A stretch of 64,000 bases of DNA, taken from positions 33,129-97,128 of IMG/VR virus record IMGVR_UViG_3300031521_000030. One strand, written 5' to 3'. Shown here in pieces: positions 14,277-23,074 of the stretch. The stretch's first letter is position 1, and each line of letters starts with the position of its first letter. The notes below the pieces were generated by a model. The model saw only the letters and a list, made by a program, of their open reading frames with translations. It was not told the DNA's origin and ran no database searches. This DNA comes from a virus. The translations under genes and the position numbers were made by a program.

Positions 14277-15607
14277 GCCTCGGCATTAACCCCCTCCAAA
14301 TAACCCTCGAAGAGATGGGTGTCACAGCCAGCCAATTCACCCACCACACCCCCGCGCATGGGGCCGGGCATGTCAATCGGGTCATCTATTTGTCCCTCCT
14401 CCTCTGCAAGACGATGGGTTGGCCGGAGCTTATGCCCGCTGCATGGGCCGCTGCCTATATCCATGACCTCTCCCGCCGGGGCGATGGCCCCGACCCGGAC
14501 CATGGGATGCGGGCGGTTGAGGAGCAAATTATCCGGCACCTCACCCTCTTTCGCAAAGTGGGGGTCCGGCGGGAGGACTACTTTGACATTAGCGAGGCGG
14601 TTTCACTCCATTGCACCAAGGCGGAAGGGGATAACCGGATTCTGCGAATCCTCAAGGATGCCGATGCCCTTGACCGCGTGCGCTTCGACGCCCCCGATGC
14701 CTTGGACCCTAAGATGCTTCGGCTAGAGCACTCGCCCTACTTTGTGCAGCAAGCCCGCCGGTTGTTCGTGGAAACCCACACCGAAAATGGGGACCAACAG
14801 TTTCCAGCGGTTTGGGATAAGGCGGTGCTTGAGTTCAACCCCCACATCGGGTTGGCCGCCACCATGCCGGACGAATGGGATGAAGAGGAAACCCCGGCCA
14901 ACCGGGCGATGCGGAGGGCGTTGCAAGGCCAATATGGTAGCCGCATCATCCCCCATTTGATGAGCGCACCTCTTTGGCTTTTGGTTGAGCAATGGTTTGA
15001 CGCCGTGCCCGGCCTATGCAACCACTTCCCCAAGGTCCCCGAACTTCTCGCGTCCATGCCGGACCCATTGGCCAACCATGCCTACACCTTCATGCGTGAG
15101 GAGAGCTATGTAAAGTTCCTCCAAGATGGGCAATTCCAGTCCCTTTGGGAACTCCGGGCCAACGCATGGCATTCCTGCTACAATGACTTCCCCAAGGATG
15201 GCCGGGCGTTTACCGAGCGGAGGTTATACGGGGAAAAGGCATTGCATCTCACCTGCGGGGTTTTGCTGGACCCCAACAATTTGGAAGCAATGTCTGAAAA
15301 GTCCACCGCCCTTGCCCGCATGTATGGCACCCGGCGGATTGAGTGGGATGATTCCGTCCTCAAGGGGGCAACCTTTACCCTCGGGGATAGCCAGAGCAAT
15401 GCGTCCGTCATGCCTTACTCCCATAGCAACCTGCAAAAGGTAATGACCCTGCGGTTGGTCATGCAGATGGCCGTAACCAAGGGCTTGGACTATAAGCGGC
15501 TGGAAGGTTGGCACCCCTACCTCATGCCCCTCAACTTTATTGAAACCCAAATCCACGCCCGCCTAACCCCCGGCGACGTAGCCGATTCCACCCTCCTCCA
15601 TGGTTAG
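14273..15607 (+). CDS. HD-domain metal-dependent phosphohydrolase-like protein
   Basis: A 444-residue protein. The first 140 residues carry the HD-domain set: H33 (AGHVNRVIYL), H64-D65 (AYIHDLSR), H113 (VSLHCTK) and D131 (DADALDRVR). HD proteins usually cleave phosphoester bonds in nucleotides or cyclic nucleotides, using a metal pair. The 300-residue C-terminal part is unrecognised. ATG 14273 is chosen for the overlap with the preceding gene. Its position shortly before thymidylate synthase and RNase H suits nucleotide metabolism, but the substrate is unknown. Confidence 0.65.
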   Translation: MSLGINPLQITLEEMGVTASQFTHHTPAHGAGHVNRVIYLSLLLCKTMGWPELMPAAWAAAYIHDLSRRGDGPDPDHGMRAVEEQIIRHLTLFRKVGVRREDYFDISEAVSLHCTKAEGDNRILRILKDADALDRVRFDAPDALDPKMLRLEHSPYFVQQARRLFVETHTENGDQQFPAVWDKAVLEFNPHIGLAATMPDEWDEEETPANRAMRRALQGQYGSRIIPHLMSAPLWLLVEQWFDAVPGLCNHFPKVPELLASMPDPLANHAYTFMREESYVKFLQDGQFQSLWELRANAWHSCYNDFPKDGRAFTERRLYGEKALHLTCGVLLDPNNLEAMSEKSTALARMYGTRRIEWDDSVLKGATFTLGDSQSNASVMPYSHSNLQKVMTLRLVMQMAVTKGLDYKRLEGWHPYLMPLNFIETQIHARLTPGDVADSTLLHG

Positions 15608-15610
15608 TCC

Positions 15611-15639
15611 TTGCCAATGACAGGGTTAAGGCCCATTCT
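15611..15639 (+). promoter_or_regulatory. promoter P9
   Basis: TTGCCA 15611-15616, spacer ATGACAGGGTTAA plus 4, CATTCT 15634-15639. The gene starts at 15668, giving a leader of about 22 bases. The -10 is weaker than at P1-P7. Confidence 0.6.
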
Positions 15640-15667
15640 CCAAAAACAACAAAAACCAACCGCCAAC

Positions 15668-16240
15668 ATGAACGAAACAACCGCAAAACCAAACGCAATC
15701 TTCCGGGGCATCAAGCACGCATTTCCCCTCCGGGATGTGACTATCATCAACCAGTTCCCCGAGCACTTCAATGTCTATGCCAACATCGTAGGGCAAGAGG
15801 GCCGGGGGGCCATTATCCTTGGGTTGGAGGAAGGTGCCCGCCTCCACGCCGAATGGGAAGCCTTCCGGGGTGCCAATGACCTGCCCCCAATGGTTGACCT
15901 TGAAATGGAAACCATGCTCGGGATAGTCATGGCCGAGCGGGACGAGTTCGCCGCCGAGCTTGCCCACGGGCACAACTGCCCCGTCTACCAAGAGGGCTCC
16001 CCAAGCAATGGGATGTGCTCTTGCACCCCCGCCGGGAAGGAAGAAGCCACCCAAATCCGCCGGGAAGCATACGACGCCCTAACCCGCCTCCACCTTTCGG
16101 CCCCGGTTGATGTCGCCGCAACCACCAACAACTCAGTCCGGGCCTACCTTGATTTCCTGCAAAGCCAAGTCGTCGCACAAGTCCGACTCCGCGTTGCCGC
16201 CGAGGAAGCCCTCGCAGCTATTAAATCCACCACACCATGA
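15668..16240 (+). CDS. hypothetical protein
   Basis: A 190-residue protein. A strand-rich N-terminal half (VTIINQFPEHFNVYANIVG) is followed by a helical, acidic middle and a His/Cys group (HGHNCPVYQ ... GMCSC). It is first behind P9 and overlaps the next gene by 4 bases. Related proteins are common as hypotheticals in phages. No function assigned. Confidence 0.6.
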   Translation: MNETTAKPNAIFRGIKHAFPLRDVTIINQFPEHFNVYANIVGQEGRGAIILGLEEGARLHAEWEAFRGANDLPPMVDLEMETMLGIVMAERDEFAAELAHGHNCPVYQEGSPSNGMCSCTPAGKEEATQIRREAYDALTRLHLSAPVDVAATTNNSVRAYLDFLQSQVVAQVRLRVAAEEALAAIKSTTP

Positions 16241-16704
16241 ACCCACCCATCGTCCTCAACGCCACAGTTTTTAACCCAAACACCCCGGAGAAAGTCCGGG
16301 ACATCATTGCGGGCAACATTGACTCATCTGCCCGCTTCCGGGTTGACTTTGGCGACCCCGCCACCGGATTTGGCGCGGGGGCAACCCATGGCAATGAGGG
16401 TTACTTCGCTCGCATTGGGGACGGTATGCCCGCGCTCCGGGCAACCAAGACGGCGGCCCCTCGGGGCATCATGGCCTCCCAAATCTTGGCCATCTGGTCA
16501 TCCGGGGGCAAGTTGCTGTTCCAAGTTGCGGGCTACCAACCCCGCTATGACTATGAGCGTTCAGTGATCCGCACCCGCAACCACAACCATGTTGTCCAAG
16601 CGTGGGACATCGTTGAGGGGAAGATGGTCGGCGTAGGAACCTACGCGGATAAAGGGCAAGCAATTCGCTGGCTTACCCGGATGAAGAAATTCAAATCGGA
16701 ATAA
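16237..16704 (+). CDS. hypothetical protein
   Basis: A 155-residue, strand-rich protein with many Gly residues in its first half. It overlaps the preceding gene by 4 bases and is the last gene before the structured thymidylate synthase leader. No family is recognised. Confidence 0.55.
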   Translation: MNPPIVLNATVFNPNTPEKVRDIIAGNIDSSARFRVDFGDPATGFGAGATHGNEGYFARIGDGMPALRATKTAAPRGIMASQILAIWSSGGKLLFQVAGYQPRYDYERSVIRTRNHNHVVQAWDIVEGKMVGVGTYADKGQAIRWLTRMKKFKSE

Positions 16705-16844
16705 GGCAGAAACGGGAGCGATGGGGCCAACAATCCATCGCCCCCGCCCTGTGAGCGAGCACGAACGACGCCAACGTATCGCTCCCCCCCGGCAACCACA
16801 AGTTCAAACTGCAACAAGTTGCAGCGCAACAACCAAAAGCAAGC
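16705..16844 (+). promoter_or_regulatory. structured leader of thymidylate synthase
   Basis: This 140-base gap has two mutually exclusive stems. GCGATGG 16718-16724 can pair with CCATCGC 16735-16741 (10-base loop). Alternatively GGGAGCGAT 16714-16722 can pair with ATCGCTCCC 16778-16786. Both use GCGAT. Such alternatives are typical of attenuators or riboswitch-like switches. No T-run terminator is visible; a dyad follows at 16810. Confidence 0.5.
16810..16823. repeat. dispersed dyad site 8 (AA centre)
   Basis: Exact copy 21 bases before the thymidylate synthase start codon. Confidence 0.85.
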
Positions 16845-17648
16845 ATGAAACAATACCACGACCTACTCAAGTTGGTCCTCGACCAAGGCAAATTCAAGCC
16901 CGATAGAACGGGCACCGGAACCTACTCAGTCTTCGGGGCGCAAGCCCGGTTCGACCTAAGCCATGGGTTCCCCCTCCTAACCACCAAAAAGCTGCACCTC
17001 AAATCAATCATCCACGAACTGCTTTGGTTCTTGGCCGGGGAAACCAACGTGCGCTCCCTCCAAAAAGAGGGGGTCCATATTTGGGACGCATGGGCCGACC
17101 CGGATGGTGAGCTTGGTCCCGTCTATGGGAAGCAATGGCGTAGCTGGACCTACGAGGGTGGCAACATTGACCAAATCGCGGGTGTGATTTCGGAGATCAA
17201 GCGCAACCCGGACTCCCGCCGGTTGCTAGTCTCCGCGTGGAACCCGGCAGAGGTGGACGAGATGAAGCTCCCCCCATGCCACCTCCTCTTCCAATTTTAT
17301 GTCTGCAACGGGCGTCTATCCTGCCAGCTTTACCAGCGCAGCGCGGACCTCTTCCTTGGCGTGCCTTTCAACATTGCATCGTATGCCTTGTTGACCATGA
17401 TGATTGCTAAGGTTACCGGCTTGATCCCCGGCGATTTCGTCCACACGTTTGGGGACCTACATCTCTATGCCAACCACATGGAACAAGCCAAGGAACAACT
17501 CGCCCGCGAGGTGCGACCCTTGCCCCTCATGGCAATCAATTACCCGCTGAGTTGGGCCACCAAATCCATAGACGACTTCGTTTATGAGGACTTCACCCTC
17601 CTTGGCTATAACCCGCACCCCTCAATCAAAGCCCCCATCGCAATCTGA
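16845..17648 (+). CDS. thyA: thymidylate synthase
   Basis: A 267-residue enzyme that converts dUMP to dTMP with methylene-tetrahydrofolate. Landmarks: [11 protein letters not shown] (residues 21-31), the catalytic C145 in [30 protein letters not shown] with the dUMP-binding Asn at 176, and the HLYANH segment. Length and spacing match bacterial ThyA (264 residues, Cys146 in E. coli). It supplies dTMP for phage DNA synthesis. A possible RNA switch and a dyad in its leader suggest regulation separate from the genes before it. Confidence 0.97.
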   Translation: MKQYHDLLKLVLDQGKFKPDRTGTGTYSVFGAQARFDLSHGFPLLTTKKLHLKSIIHELLWFLAGETNVRSLQKEGVHIWDAWADPDGELGPVYGKQWRSWTYEGGNIDQIAGVISEIKRNPDSRRLLVSAWNPAEVDEMKLPPCHLLFQFYVCNGRLSCQLYQRSADLFLGVPFNIASYALLTMMIAKVTGLIPGDFVHTFGDLHLYANHMEQAKEQLAREVRPLPLMAINYPLSWATKSIDDFVYEDFTLLGYNPHPSIKAPIAI

Positions 17649-17652
17649 TTTT

Positions 17653-18180
17653 ATGGCACTCAAATTCAAAGTAGGCGAAGTGGTAACCAAGCAAGGCGGG
17701 GACTATTCCTTTGCCGGGCCGGTGGTTGCCGCCTTCCATAAAGCATCCGGGGCCGACCGTTATGTTGTCGAAGATGACCGGGGCATCCTCCACATCTTTG
17801 GGCCGAGCAACCTTGTGCTTGCCCCCCTCCAACCCACAGGGGAACCGGCCACGGCCCAGCCCCCTATCCTTGACATTTACCGGCGGGTTTGGGACCGGCT
17901 CTCCGATGCCCAAAGGCAAGGAACCCTGCATGCAATGCGCACATGGTCCCCAAGGGAGTTTGAAGCCCTTGACGCCGAGCTTAAAAGCCGGGAAGGTGTC
18001 CGCACGGAAAACCCGTTCATGGTAACCAGCATGGTATGGGCGGGCGGCATGCCGCCAACAGTAACCGGCCCCATCCACAAGATTGTTTGCCAAGCCGGAT
18101 GCACGTATAGCAGGGGCATTAACCAACCCGTCCCCCGCCTATGCACCCATTGTGGCAAACCGGAGGGGACAAAGGCATGA
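17653..18180 (+). CDS. protein with C-terminal Cys site
   Basis: A 175-residue protein. The N-terminal 65 residues (VGEVVTKQGGDYSFAGPVVAAF ... YVVEDDRGILHIFGPSNLV) look like a small SH3-type beta barrel, as in many phage and host hypotheticals. The end has VCQAGC and LCTHCG, a possible zinc site. The start follows the thymidylate synthase stop by 4 bases. Confidence 0.6.
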   Translation: MALKFKVGEVVTKQGGDYSFAGPVVAAFHKASGADRYVVEDDRGILHIFGPSNLVLAPLQPTGEPATAQPPILDIYRRVWDRLSDAQRQGTLHAMRTWSPREFEALDAELKSREGVRTENPFMVTSMVWAGGMPPTVTGPIHKIVCQAGCTYSRGINQPVPRLCTHCGKPEGTKA

Positions 18181-18479
18181 AGCCAACCAAAAAGCCAGTC
18201 AAGAAGGCCAACGACAAGCACTACCGTTTTTACTACCGGGGCTTGAGGATTGACCCATACCGCATCATGCGGATTTACCGCAACATCCGGGACCCTGAGC
18301 ATCAGCATGCCGTCAAAAAGTTGCTGCGGGCCGGGGAGTCGGATGCCAAAGGTTTGGAGCAGGACATTGATGAGGTGATTATGTCCCTCAACTGCTGGAA
18401 GAAAAACTTGGCCGAGGATGCCAAGGATGCGGCGCGGGCCGCCCGGTTGGCCAAACCAAAGACCCAAGCAGCGGCATGA
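18177..18479 (+). CDS. small phage protein with QHAVKKLLRAG motif
   Basis: A 100-residue protein. The core GLRIDPYRIMRIYRNIRDPEHQHAVKKLLRAG followed by QDIDEVI and a Trp resembles a widespread small phage protein. The H-A-x-K-K-L-x-R-A-G part is also seen in DUF3310-type proteins. Function is unknown. The C-terminus is an Ala/Lys helix. It overlaps both neighbours by 4 bases. Confidence 0.6.
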   Translation: MKPTKKPVKKANDKHYRFYYRGLRIDPYRIMRIYRNIRDPEHQHAVKKLLRAGESDAKGLEQDIDEVIMSLNCWKKNLAEDAKDAARAARLAKPKTQAAA

Positions 18480-19669
18480 GCGAAGCACCCGACGACTCCG
18501 ACGACATTGTTGCCCACACCGATGGGTCCGGCAACACCACCTCATCCCATGCGGGCTGGGCCTTTAACATTGTCCACGCGGGCCGCATCATTTGCCGCTT
18601 CGGCTTCCGGGCCGGGGCAAGCAATAACGAGGCGGAACTCACGGCGGTTGTCCGGGTGCTTCAATTCGTCCGGCCCTCCAAACACCCGCTTGTCATCTAC
18701 ACCGACAGCGAATACGTGCGGGGGGCCGCCAACGAGTGGTGCGACAATTGGGAGCGCCAAGGTTGGATGACAGGGACGGGCAAGCCGGTGAGCAACGTGG
18801 AACTCATGCAGGAAATGATGAAGCTCCTTCGCTGGCAACGATCCTTCCGGCGGGTTACCATCCATTGGGTGCGCGGCCATGATGGCAACAAGCACAACGA
18901 GATGGCCGATGCCGTCGCTAAGTCAGCCCGTCTATCGCAGACGACCAATTGGCTTGTGCCAACGCACCTCCCCGCATGGGCTAACCCGGTTCTCATGCAA
19001 CAGGCCAACCCAACCATCAAAGCCATTACAGCAAGGGTGAGGCGTCGTATCGGGCCGCCCCCGGAGCCCAATGCAAGGGAGACAATCATCTCTCCCTGCG
19101 GCAAATACCGCTACATCCTTTGGCGGGAATGGGACCCGAGCAAACCCCATGCGGTCTTCGTGGGCCTCAACCCTTCGACGGCAGACGGGGAAAAGGACGA
19201 TGCCACCATTAGACGGTGCGTGGCCTTCGCCAAGCGGTGGGGCTACGGTGCGCTTTGCATGGTCAACCTCTTTGCCTTCCGGGCAACCCTCCCCGGCCAC
19301 ATGCTCGCGGCAGAGGAGCCCATTGGGTTGGACAACGACAAGTGGTTGCTCCAAGCGGTTGAGGGCGCGGGCGTTGTGGTTGCCGCTTGGGGGCCGCCGG
19401 GCGTCCACATGAAGCGGGACCGGGCAGTTATGCAGTTGCTAGAGGGCAAGCTATCCTCCCTCCAACTTAGCAAGCACGGATTCCCCGGCCACCCCCTCTA
19501 CCTAAAGGCTGACCTCACCCCGGTCCCCTTTAACCCGCTGCAACAAGTTGCAGAGAATTGCCCCAATTGCGGTGCCCAATCCATAGGGGGCATCTGCCAA
19601 AACTACGGGTGCGAGGGTGATTTCCATGGAAGGAACACCATTGGCGGGGCAAGCGTCCTTTCTGTTTGA
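18476..19669 (+). CDS. RNase HI-DUF1643-zinc ribbon fusion
   Basis: A 397-residue protein with three parts. Residues 10-155 are RNase HI with D16 (HTDGSGN), E54 (NNEAEL), D77 (YTDSEYV), H135 (VRGHDGN) and D145. Such enzymes remove RNA from RNA-DNA hybrids, for example primers. Residues about 205-345 match DUF1643 (ISPCGKYRYILWREWD; VGLNPSTADGEKDD), whose function is unknown. The end has CPNCG and ICQNYGC, a zinc ribbon. This fusion is unusual. A dyad is embedded in the region encoding LQQVAE. All RNase H catalytic residues are present, so activity is likely. Confidence 0.9.
   Translation: MSEAPDDSDDIVAHTDGSGNTTSSHAGWAFNIVHAGRIICRFGFRAGASNNEAELTAVVRVLQFVRPSKHPLVIYTDSEYVRGAANEWCDNWERQGWMTGTGKPVSNVELMQEMMKLLRWQRSFRRVTIHWVRGHDGNKHNEMADAVAKSARLSQTTNWLVPTHLPAWANPVLMQQANPTIKAITARVRRRIGPPPEPNARETIISPCGKYRYILWREWDPSKPHAVFVGLNPSTADGEKDDATIRRCVAFAKRWGYGALCMVNLFAFRATLPGHMLAAEEPIGLDNDKWLLQAVEGAGVVVAAWGPPGVHMKRDRAVMQLLEGKLSSLQLSKHGFPGHPLYLKADLTPVPFNPLQQVAENCPNCGAQSIGGICQNYGCEGDFHGRNTIGGASVLSV
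19549..19562. repeat. dispersed dyad site 9 (AA centre)
   Basis: Exact copy inside the linker region of the RNase H fusion gene. Confidence 0.85.
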
Positions 19670-19704
19670 CGGGGACTCTGCCGGTGGATTAGGGTTGGCG
19701 TCCT

Positions 19705-21348
19705 ATGAGTGAAGCGCCAGCCCCGACCCAAACCCTCACCCACAAATCTACCGCTCGGGTAATCTCCCGAGGGACCTATGATGGGGAATATGGCACCGTC
19801 CTCAAAGCGATGTCCGAATATGCCACCCGGCAAATGGAGGACCCGTTCAAGGATACCTACATTAGCGGGACCGGCCCCGGCAGCGGCTTTGGCATCATTG
19901 CCCCGCCCTACAACCTTTATGAGCTAACCCGGCTCGTTACCCTCTCCAACTGCCTCGGCCAATGTATCGCGGCCATGGCAACCAACATCGAAGGCTTCGG
20001 CTACACGTTGGAGTATATTGGGGCGGAAGGCGCTCAAGAAAGCCCGGTGGCACTAGCTGAGAAGCAGCGCATTGATGATCTCTTTGCCCAACCGAATGGC
20101 GATTATGACTTCACCACTCTGCGCAAGAGGGTGCGGACGGATTTTGAAACCGTAGGCGATGGCTACTTTGAATGCGGGCGGGATGAAAAAGGCAACATTT
20201 CCTTCATCTACCATGTCCCCTCCCAAACCATCCGGCTCACCAAAAAGGAACCGGAGTTCACCACCATTTCCAAGTGGCTCAACCGGGGTGGCAAACTCAC
20301 CGAGGTCAAGATTAAGAAGCGGCTTCGGCGGTTTGTCCAGTTGGTTGGTGCCAAGCGCGTCTATTTCAAAGAGTTTGGCGACCCCCGCGTAATTAGCTCG
20401 GAGACGGGTGAGGTATGCAATGGCCTCCCGCCGGACCAACAAGCCACGGAAATCCTTTGGCTATCCCGCTACGTGACCGGGGAGACATACGGCTTGCCCC
20501 GCCATATCAACAACCTGCCCGCTATCCTTGGCTCCCGCGAAAGCGAGATGACCAATTTGCGGTTCTTTGAGGACAATGCAATCCCCGCGATGGCGGTGTT
20601 GGTTAGCGGCGGCTACTTGACGGAGGAATCCGTAACGGCCATCGAAGGTGCCTTCAATATGAAGGGCCGGGAATCCATGAACCGCGTGCTTGTCTTGGAG
20701 GCCCAAAATAACCAAGACGCCAGCGTTGTGGAGGGTCAAAGCCCCGTCCCGAAGATGGAATTGAAACCCCTAACCGCCGACCGTCAAGGGGATGCACTCT
20801 TCCAAGAATATGACTCCAACAACCAAGCAAAAGTCCGGGGCAGTTTTCGCCTCCCACAAATCTTGGTTGGGCGCTCCGATGACTATAACCGCGCAACCGC
20901 CGAGGCCGCATTAGACACCGCCGAGCAACAGGTGTTCGGGCCGGAGCGCAACGAGGTGGATAATGCCATCAACCAGAAGCTCCTTTTGTTTGAGGGGAAG
21001 CCAACGGTGTTCTGGCGGTTCCGCTCAAACCCCGCCCGCTTGGTTGCCAACGATGTCAAATTGGCCAGCATTGAGAAACTCGACAAAGCCGGGGCCATGA
21101 CCCCCAACCTTGCCATCGAAATGTCCAACGAGATGTTCGATAGGCACACTGAGAAGATCAAGGAACCGTGGGGCGATATGCCCTTCGCATTCATCACGGC
21201 GCTCATTGCAGCGGGCAAGCTCAAACCAAAGGGCCTTCCTAGCCCGGAGGAACTCGCGGGGAGTCTCTCCTCGTCAACAATGGAGGTGCCACCCGCCCCC
21301 GTTGAGCCCGCAGCCAAACCAGCAAAAAAGCCAAAGCCAGCCAAATAA
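19705..21348 (+). CDS. portal protein (PBSX/XkdE-like)
   Basis: A 547-residue protein at the head of the virion module. Landmarks of the PBSX-type portal family are NLYELTRLVTLSNCLGQCIAAM, the GDGYFECGRD strand pair, YGLPRHINNLPAILGSRES, and the long segment after GRSDDYNRATAEAALDTAEQQVF. The portal forms the ring through which DNA enters and leaves the capsid. A Pro/Lys-rich tail ends the protein. The neighbouring MuF-type gene supports the call. Confidence 0.93.
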   Translation: MSEAPAPTQTLTHKSTARVISRGTYDGEYGTVLKAMSEYATRQMEDPFKDTYISGTGPGSGFGIIAPPYNLYELTRLVTLSNCLGQCIAAMATNIEGFGYTLEYIGAEGAQESPVALAEKQRIDDLFAQPNGDYDFTTLRKRVRTDFETVGDGYFECGRDEKGNISFIYHVPSQTIRLTKKEPEFTTISKWLNRGGKLTEVKIKKRLRRFVQLVGAKRVYFKEFGDPRVISSETGEVCNGLPPDQQATEILWLSRYVTGETYGLPRHINNLPAILGSRESEMTNLRFFEDNAIPAMAVLVSGGYLTEESVTAIEGAFNMKGRESMNRVLVLEAQNNQDASVVEGQSPVPKMELKPLTADRQGDALFQEYDSNNQAKVRGSFRLPQILVGRSDDYNRATAEAALDTAEQQVFGPERNEVDNAINQKLLLFEGKPTVFWRFRSNPARLVANDVKLASIEKLDKAGAMTPNLAIEMSNEMFDRHTEKIKEPWGDMPFAFITALIAAGKLKPKGLPSPEELAGSLSSSTMEVPPAPVEPAAKPAKKPKPAK

Positions 21349-21349
21349 C

Positions 21350-22297
21350 ATGACCGCCAAACAACTCGCTCCCTACCTCGACCGGGTTAGCAAGGTGGAA
21401 CTCCCGCCTACAACGTGCGGTTGTGCCCATTGCATGAAGGCGGCCAAGCAACCCGGTGGGGAAACCGTCCCCAAGGATGACCATTTCATCAAGGAGGAGC
21501 TTGCCCTTGCCGCCTTATTGCTGGCCTTGTGGGAAGCCGCTGTGGCTTCGACGGGCATTGAAGCGACCATCAAGGCTGCCGGGGCTACGCGCAACGTCAA
21601 CGTGATTGACACCACATTGGAAAACGCCGACGAGGACATGGCCAAGGCAACCTTCACCGATGAGGGTAAAAAGGAATCGGAGGATACCCTCCACAAGTCC
21701 TTTATGGTTGGCTTCCTATTGGCCGGGGCCGCTGCCGCTGCTGCCGCTCGCATGGCCGCCTCCATTAAGCGCACCCTCTTTGGCTACAACTCTCAGGTCG
21801 GCTATTGGACCAACCATTACTTCGCCCGCATCGCGCACCCGGCTCTTATGGAGGCCGTGCTTGCCGATGGGGTTAGCATCACCGGCACAAATGATTTGGA
21901 GGCCGTGCTAGAGGCGGTCATGGCGAGGGTTATCAAAGGCACCGAGGTTTATTGGCGCATCGTGGCCAACCAAACAATGAGCCGGGCGCACCATTATGGC
22001 ATCCTTCGCGGGGCGCAAGAGCAAGGGAAGCTGGGCTACCGCCTTGTGGCCGTTATTGATCTTCGCACCACCGACCTTTGCCGAGGGTTAGACGGGAAGG
22101 AGTTTTGGGTTGCCGATGCCATTGAGCATCTGGAACGGGTTGCAGAAACCGACCCCGCCGACATCGGCAAGGTTGCCCCATGGGTCAAGTGGGATGATGT
22201 AAAGGGCAAGTCGAACGCTGAGTTGTCATCCTTGGGGGTGCTTTGCCCTCCCTTCCATAGTTTTTGTCGGACGACGCTTGTAGCGTTCTCGACTTGA
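21350..22297 (+). CDS. MuF-like head morphogenesis protein
   Basis: A 315-residue minor capsid protein. The C-terminal MuF signature is clear: VIDLRTTDLCRGLDGKEF (236-252) and CPPFHSFCRTT (299-309). The N-terminal part holds a CGCAHC cluster and Ala-rich helices. MuF proteins sit inside the head near the portal. ATG 21350 follows the portal stop by 1 base. The final ten residues (CRTTLVAFST) are echoed at the end of the adjacent HNH gene (GRTTLVPFTT), so the end of this gene may have been replaced. Confidence 0.9.
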   Translation: MTAKQLAPYLDRVSKVELPPTTCGCAHCMKAAKQPGGETVPKDDHFIKEELALAALLLALWEAAVASTGIEATIKAAGATRNVNVIDTTLENADEDMAKATFTDEGKKESEDTLHKSFMVGFLLAGAAAAAAARMAASIKRTLFGYNSQVGYWTNHYFARIAHPALMEAVLADGVSITGTNDLEAVLEAVMARVIKGTEVYWRIVANQTMSRAHHYGILRGAQEQGKLGYRLVAVIDLRTTDLCRGLDGKEFWVADAIEHLERVAETDPADIGKVAPWVKWDDVKGKSNAELSSLGVLCPPFHSFCRTTLVAFST

Positions 22298-22322
22298 CAA
22301 CATGGATGGGGTAGGGCATTAT
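22294..22322 (+). promoter_or_regulatory. promoter of the HNH-AP2 gene, leaderless type
   Basis: TTGACA 22294-22299, 17-base spacer, CATTAT 22317-22322, ATG at 22330, 7 bases after the -10. The -35 contains the TGA stop of the MuF gene. It lacks the CGGTTAA spacer of P1-P11, so the mobile gene has its own promoter. Confidence 0.6.
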
Positions 22323-22329
22323 TTGCCGC

Positions 22330-23013
22330 ATGTTCAAACTACCCCTTCGCCGTAGGAAAAAGCTCTGTGGAAGACACTCCCTTGTTGATTTGGCTGATTT
22401 GGGTATAATCCTCAATACGGCTACAAATTGGGCTCTGTCTGACCATGGTTACGCCGTGGCCACAATAGGGACCCGCATGCTTTACCTGCACCGTCTATTG
22501 ATGGGGGACATCGTTGAGGGAAAACAGGTTGACCACATCAATGGGGACAAGCTGGACAACCGCCGGGAGAATCTTCGGGTATGCACGGCAAGGGAAAACC
22601 AAGCCAACACGGCCAAGCAAGCCCGCCCAACCTACTCAAAGTTCAAGGGGGTTTGCCAATCGGCGGGCCATTGGCGGGCATATATTGCAACATCGGATAA
22701 GCAGACCCACCTTGGCAGCTTTGCAACCGAAGGGGAGGCGGCCTATGCCTACAACCTTGCTGCCATAGAACGCTTCGGAGCATTTGCAAAATTAAACGAT
22801 GTTCCCGAGGTTCCTCTCAACCGCCTCGACAATAGGCAACCGGGGGCAACCGGCTTCAAAGGGGTAAAGGCACGCACAAATGGGACGTTCATTGCGCGTG
22901 CTAAAGTTAAGGGCAAGGAGGTTCATATTGGGACATTCCCAACCGCAGAGGGGGCAAGCAGAGCCCGCGCCCGCTACATTGGCCGGACAACATTGGTCCC
23001 CTTCACAACCTAA
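22330..23013 (+). CDS. HNH endonuclease with two AP2 domains
   Basis: A 227-residue free-standing homing-type endonuclease. The HNH core is H54 (YLHRLLMG), D68-H69-N71 (VDHINGD), N77 and N81. Two AP2 DNA-binding domains follow, at about 104-155 (FKGVCQSAGHWRAYI) and 174-214 (FKGVKARTNGTFIAR). The last ten residues, GRTTLVPFTT, repeat the MuF ending CRTTLVAFST with different codons. The gene probably entered at the 3' end of the MuF gene. Codon use is less GC-rich than that of its neighbours. Confidence 0.9.
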   Translation: MFKLPLRRRKKLCGRHSLVDLADLGIILNTATNWALSDHGYAVATIGTRMLYLHRLLMGDIVEGKQVDHINGDKLDNRRENLRVCTARENQANTAKQARPTYSKFKGVCQSAGHWRAYIATSDKQTHLGSFATEGEAAYAYNLAAIERFGAFAKLNDVPEVPLNRLDNRQPGATGFKGVKARTNGTFIARAKVKGKEVHIGTFPTAEGASRARARYIGRTTLVPFTT

Positions 23014-23017
23014 TCTC

Positions 23018-23031
23018 TGCAACAAGTTGCA
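23018..23031. repeat. dispersed dyad site 10 (AA centre)
   Basis: Exact copy 4 bases after the HNH-AP2 stop. It is probably the ancestral spacer between the MuF and protease genes. Confidence 0.85.
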
Positions 23032-23074
23032 GTTTTGACTTGCCGTGGATTGTGACCATGAGATGAGTCCGTCC

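Noticed and set aside
1-19700. Terminase genes upstream of the portal gene
   Set aside because: No ATPase-nuclease pattern of a large terminase occurs in this part or elsewhere in the window; it must lie outside.
22297-23074. Group I intron or intein at the MuF/protease junction
   Set aside because: The MuF gene already ends in a proper stop with its complete conserved end, and no splice-domain or intron core is visible.
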